Below, piece after piece: positions 63,570-64,000 of a DNA stretch of 64,000 nucleotides. How positions within the stretch are numbered: the first letter of the stretch is position 1; the number at the start of each line of letters is the position of its first letter. Under the pieces are notes generated by a model, which saw nothing but the letters and a program-made list of their open reading frames with translations, did no database searches and was not told the origin of the DNA. The DNA is from Chlorocebus sabaeus (lineage: Eukaryota; Chordata; Mammalia; Primates; Cercopithecidae): positions 682,001 to 746,000 of the forward strand of contig NW_027328092.1 of the NCBI RefSeq assembly GCF_047675955.1. Reading direction: 5' to 3'. The position numbers and the translations under genes were made by a program.

Positions 63570-64000
63570 CTCATGAAGCCTTTCCCTAAGACTCTTCTTG
63601 TGGAATTTGCAAAGTGATATTTCGAAGCCCACAGAGGGCTATGGTGAAAAAGGAGATATCCTAAGATAAAAACTGAAGAGAAACTTTCTGAGAAACTGCT
63701 CTGTATTCTCTTAATTCATCTCACAGAGTTACTGCGTTCCCCTCAAGAAGCCTTTCGCTAAGACTGTTCTTGTGGAATTTGAAAAGTGATATTTGGAAGC
63801 CCATAGAGGGTTATGGTGAAAAAGGAAAATCTTCCCTTAAAAACTGGAAAGAAGCTTCCTGAGAAACTGCTTTGTGTTCGGTTAATTCAACTCACAGTTA
63901 CTGCTTTCTCCTCAAAAAGCCTTTCGCTAACACTGTTCTTATGCAATTTGCAAAGTGATATTTGGAAGCCCTTAGAGGGTTAAGGTGAAAAAGGACATAT
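63570..64000 (+). repeat. HOR unit 26, partial (m1, m2, start of m3), cut by window end
   Basis: m1 is 63570-63741, m2 is 63742-63910 and m3 begins at 63911. The CA haplotype of m3 is just reached before the end of the window. The array clearly continues to the right. Confidence 0.93.

Larger units (their letters stand above)
1..64000 (+). repeat. Alpha-satellite higher-order repeat array (primate centromeric DNA), extends beyond both ends
   Basis: Tandem monomers of 169-172 bp fill the window without interruption and in one orientation. They carry alphoid landmarks: CTCACAGAGTTAC, GATATTTGGAAGCCC, and the A-box region followed by TATCTTCCGTTAAAAAC. Monomers within a unit differ visibly, while the same monomer in successive 2744-bp units is nearly identical, which defines a higher-order repeat. 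I counted 26 units, the last cut by the window end. All monomers are A-type with no CENP-B box, which resembles suprachromosomal family 4; that assignment rests on remembered family features. In primates such arrays form centromeric or pericentromeric chromatin and are not protein coding. No Alu, L1 or unique sequence was seen. Chromosome and species are unresolved. Confidence 0.96.

Noticed and set aside
1..64000. CRISPR-like array of direct repeats with spacers
   Set aside because: There are no unique spacers. The whole 171-bp monomer repeats, units repeat again at 2744 bp, and the landmarks are alphoid.
1..64000. Assignment to the human Y centromere (DYZ3)
   Set aside because: The array is all A-type like DYZ3, but the 16-mer unit of 2744 bp does not fit the 34-mer unit I recall for DYZ3. 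The locus is left unassigned.
1..64000. Promoters, terminators, origins or structured RNAs
   Set aside because: No element distinct from the repeating monomer was seen. Any match would recur hundreds of times as part of the satellite, with no independent support.

Overview
The whole window is one uninterrupted, single-orientation array of alpha-satellite (alphoid) DNA from a primate centromere or pericentromere. About 374 monomers of 169-172 bp (mean about 171.5) run head to tail from base 1 to base 64000. I found no protein-coding gene, RNA gene, transposon, CRISPR array or inversion. The monomer family is recognised from the alphoid landmarks (CTCACAGAGTTAC, the GATATTTGGAAGCCC core, and the A-box region CTATGGTGAAAAAGGAA). 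A long, highly homogenised higher-order repeat (HOR) points to an ape or human. I cannot name the species or chromosome from sequence alone.

Every monomer I read carries the A-type (pJ-alpha-like) box and none carries a CENP-B box. A uniform A-type array resembles suprachromosomal family 4 (M1-type) alphoid DNA, the family that includes the human Y centromere. The 16-monomer unit here does not match the 34-mer I recall for human DYZ3, so I do not assign it to that locus.

Layout: the basic HOR is a 16-mer of 2744 bp (m1-m16), phased here on the first base of m1 (CTCATGAAGCC). Four structural forms occur: (i) the full 16-mer; (ii) a 16-mer with a 75-bp deletion in m14 (breaks at 5028, 7697 and 24082); (iii) a junction lacking two monomers, where a diverged hybrid monomer (m15h) leads straight into m2; (iv) one 4-mer remnant (18714-19397). 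Bases 1-27211 are an irregular mixture of these. Bases 27212-58081 are three consecutive copies of an exactly 10,290-bp super-unit of 60 monomers (15+14+15+16). Two plain 16-mers and a partial unit follow to the end.

The units share marker substitutions that trace their descent: a two-base haplotype in m3, a GCC/GAC site in m5 and a TTTG/TTCG site in m9. The architecture is what unequal exchange and gene conversion produce. The likely role is structural, as centromeric or pericentromeric chromatin, not coding. Only a functional assay could show whether this array is the active centromere.
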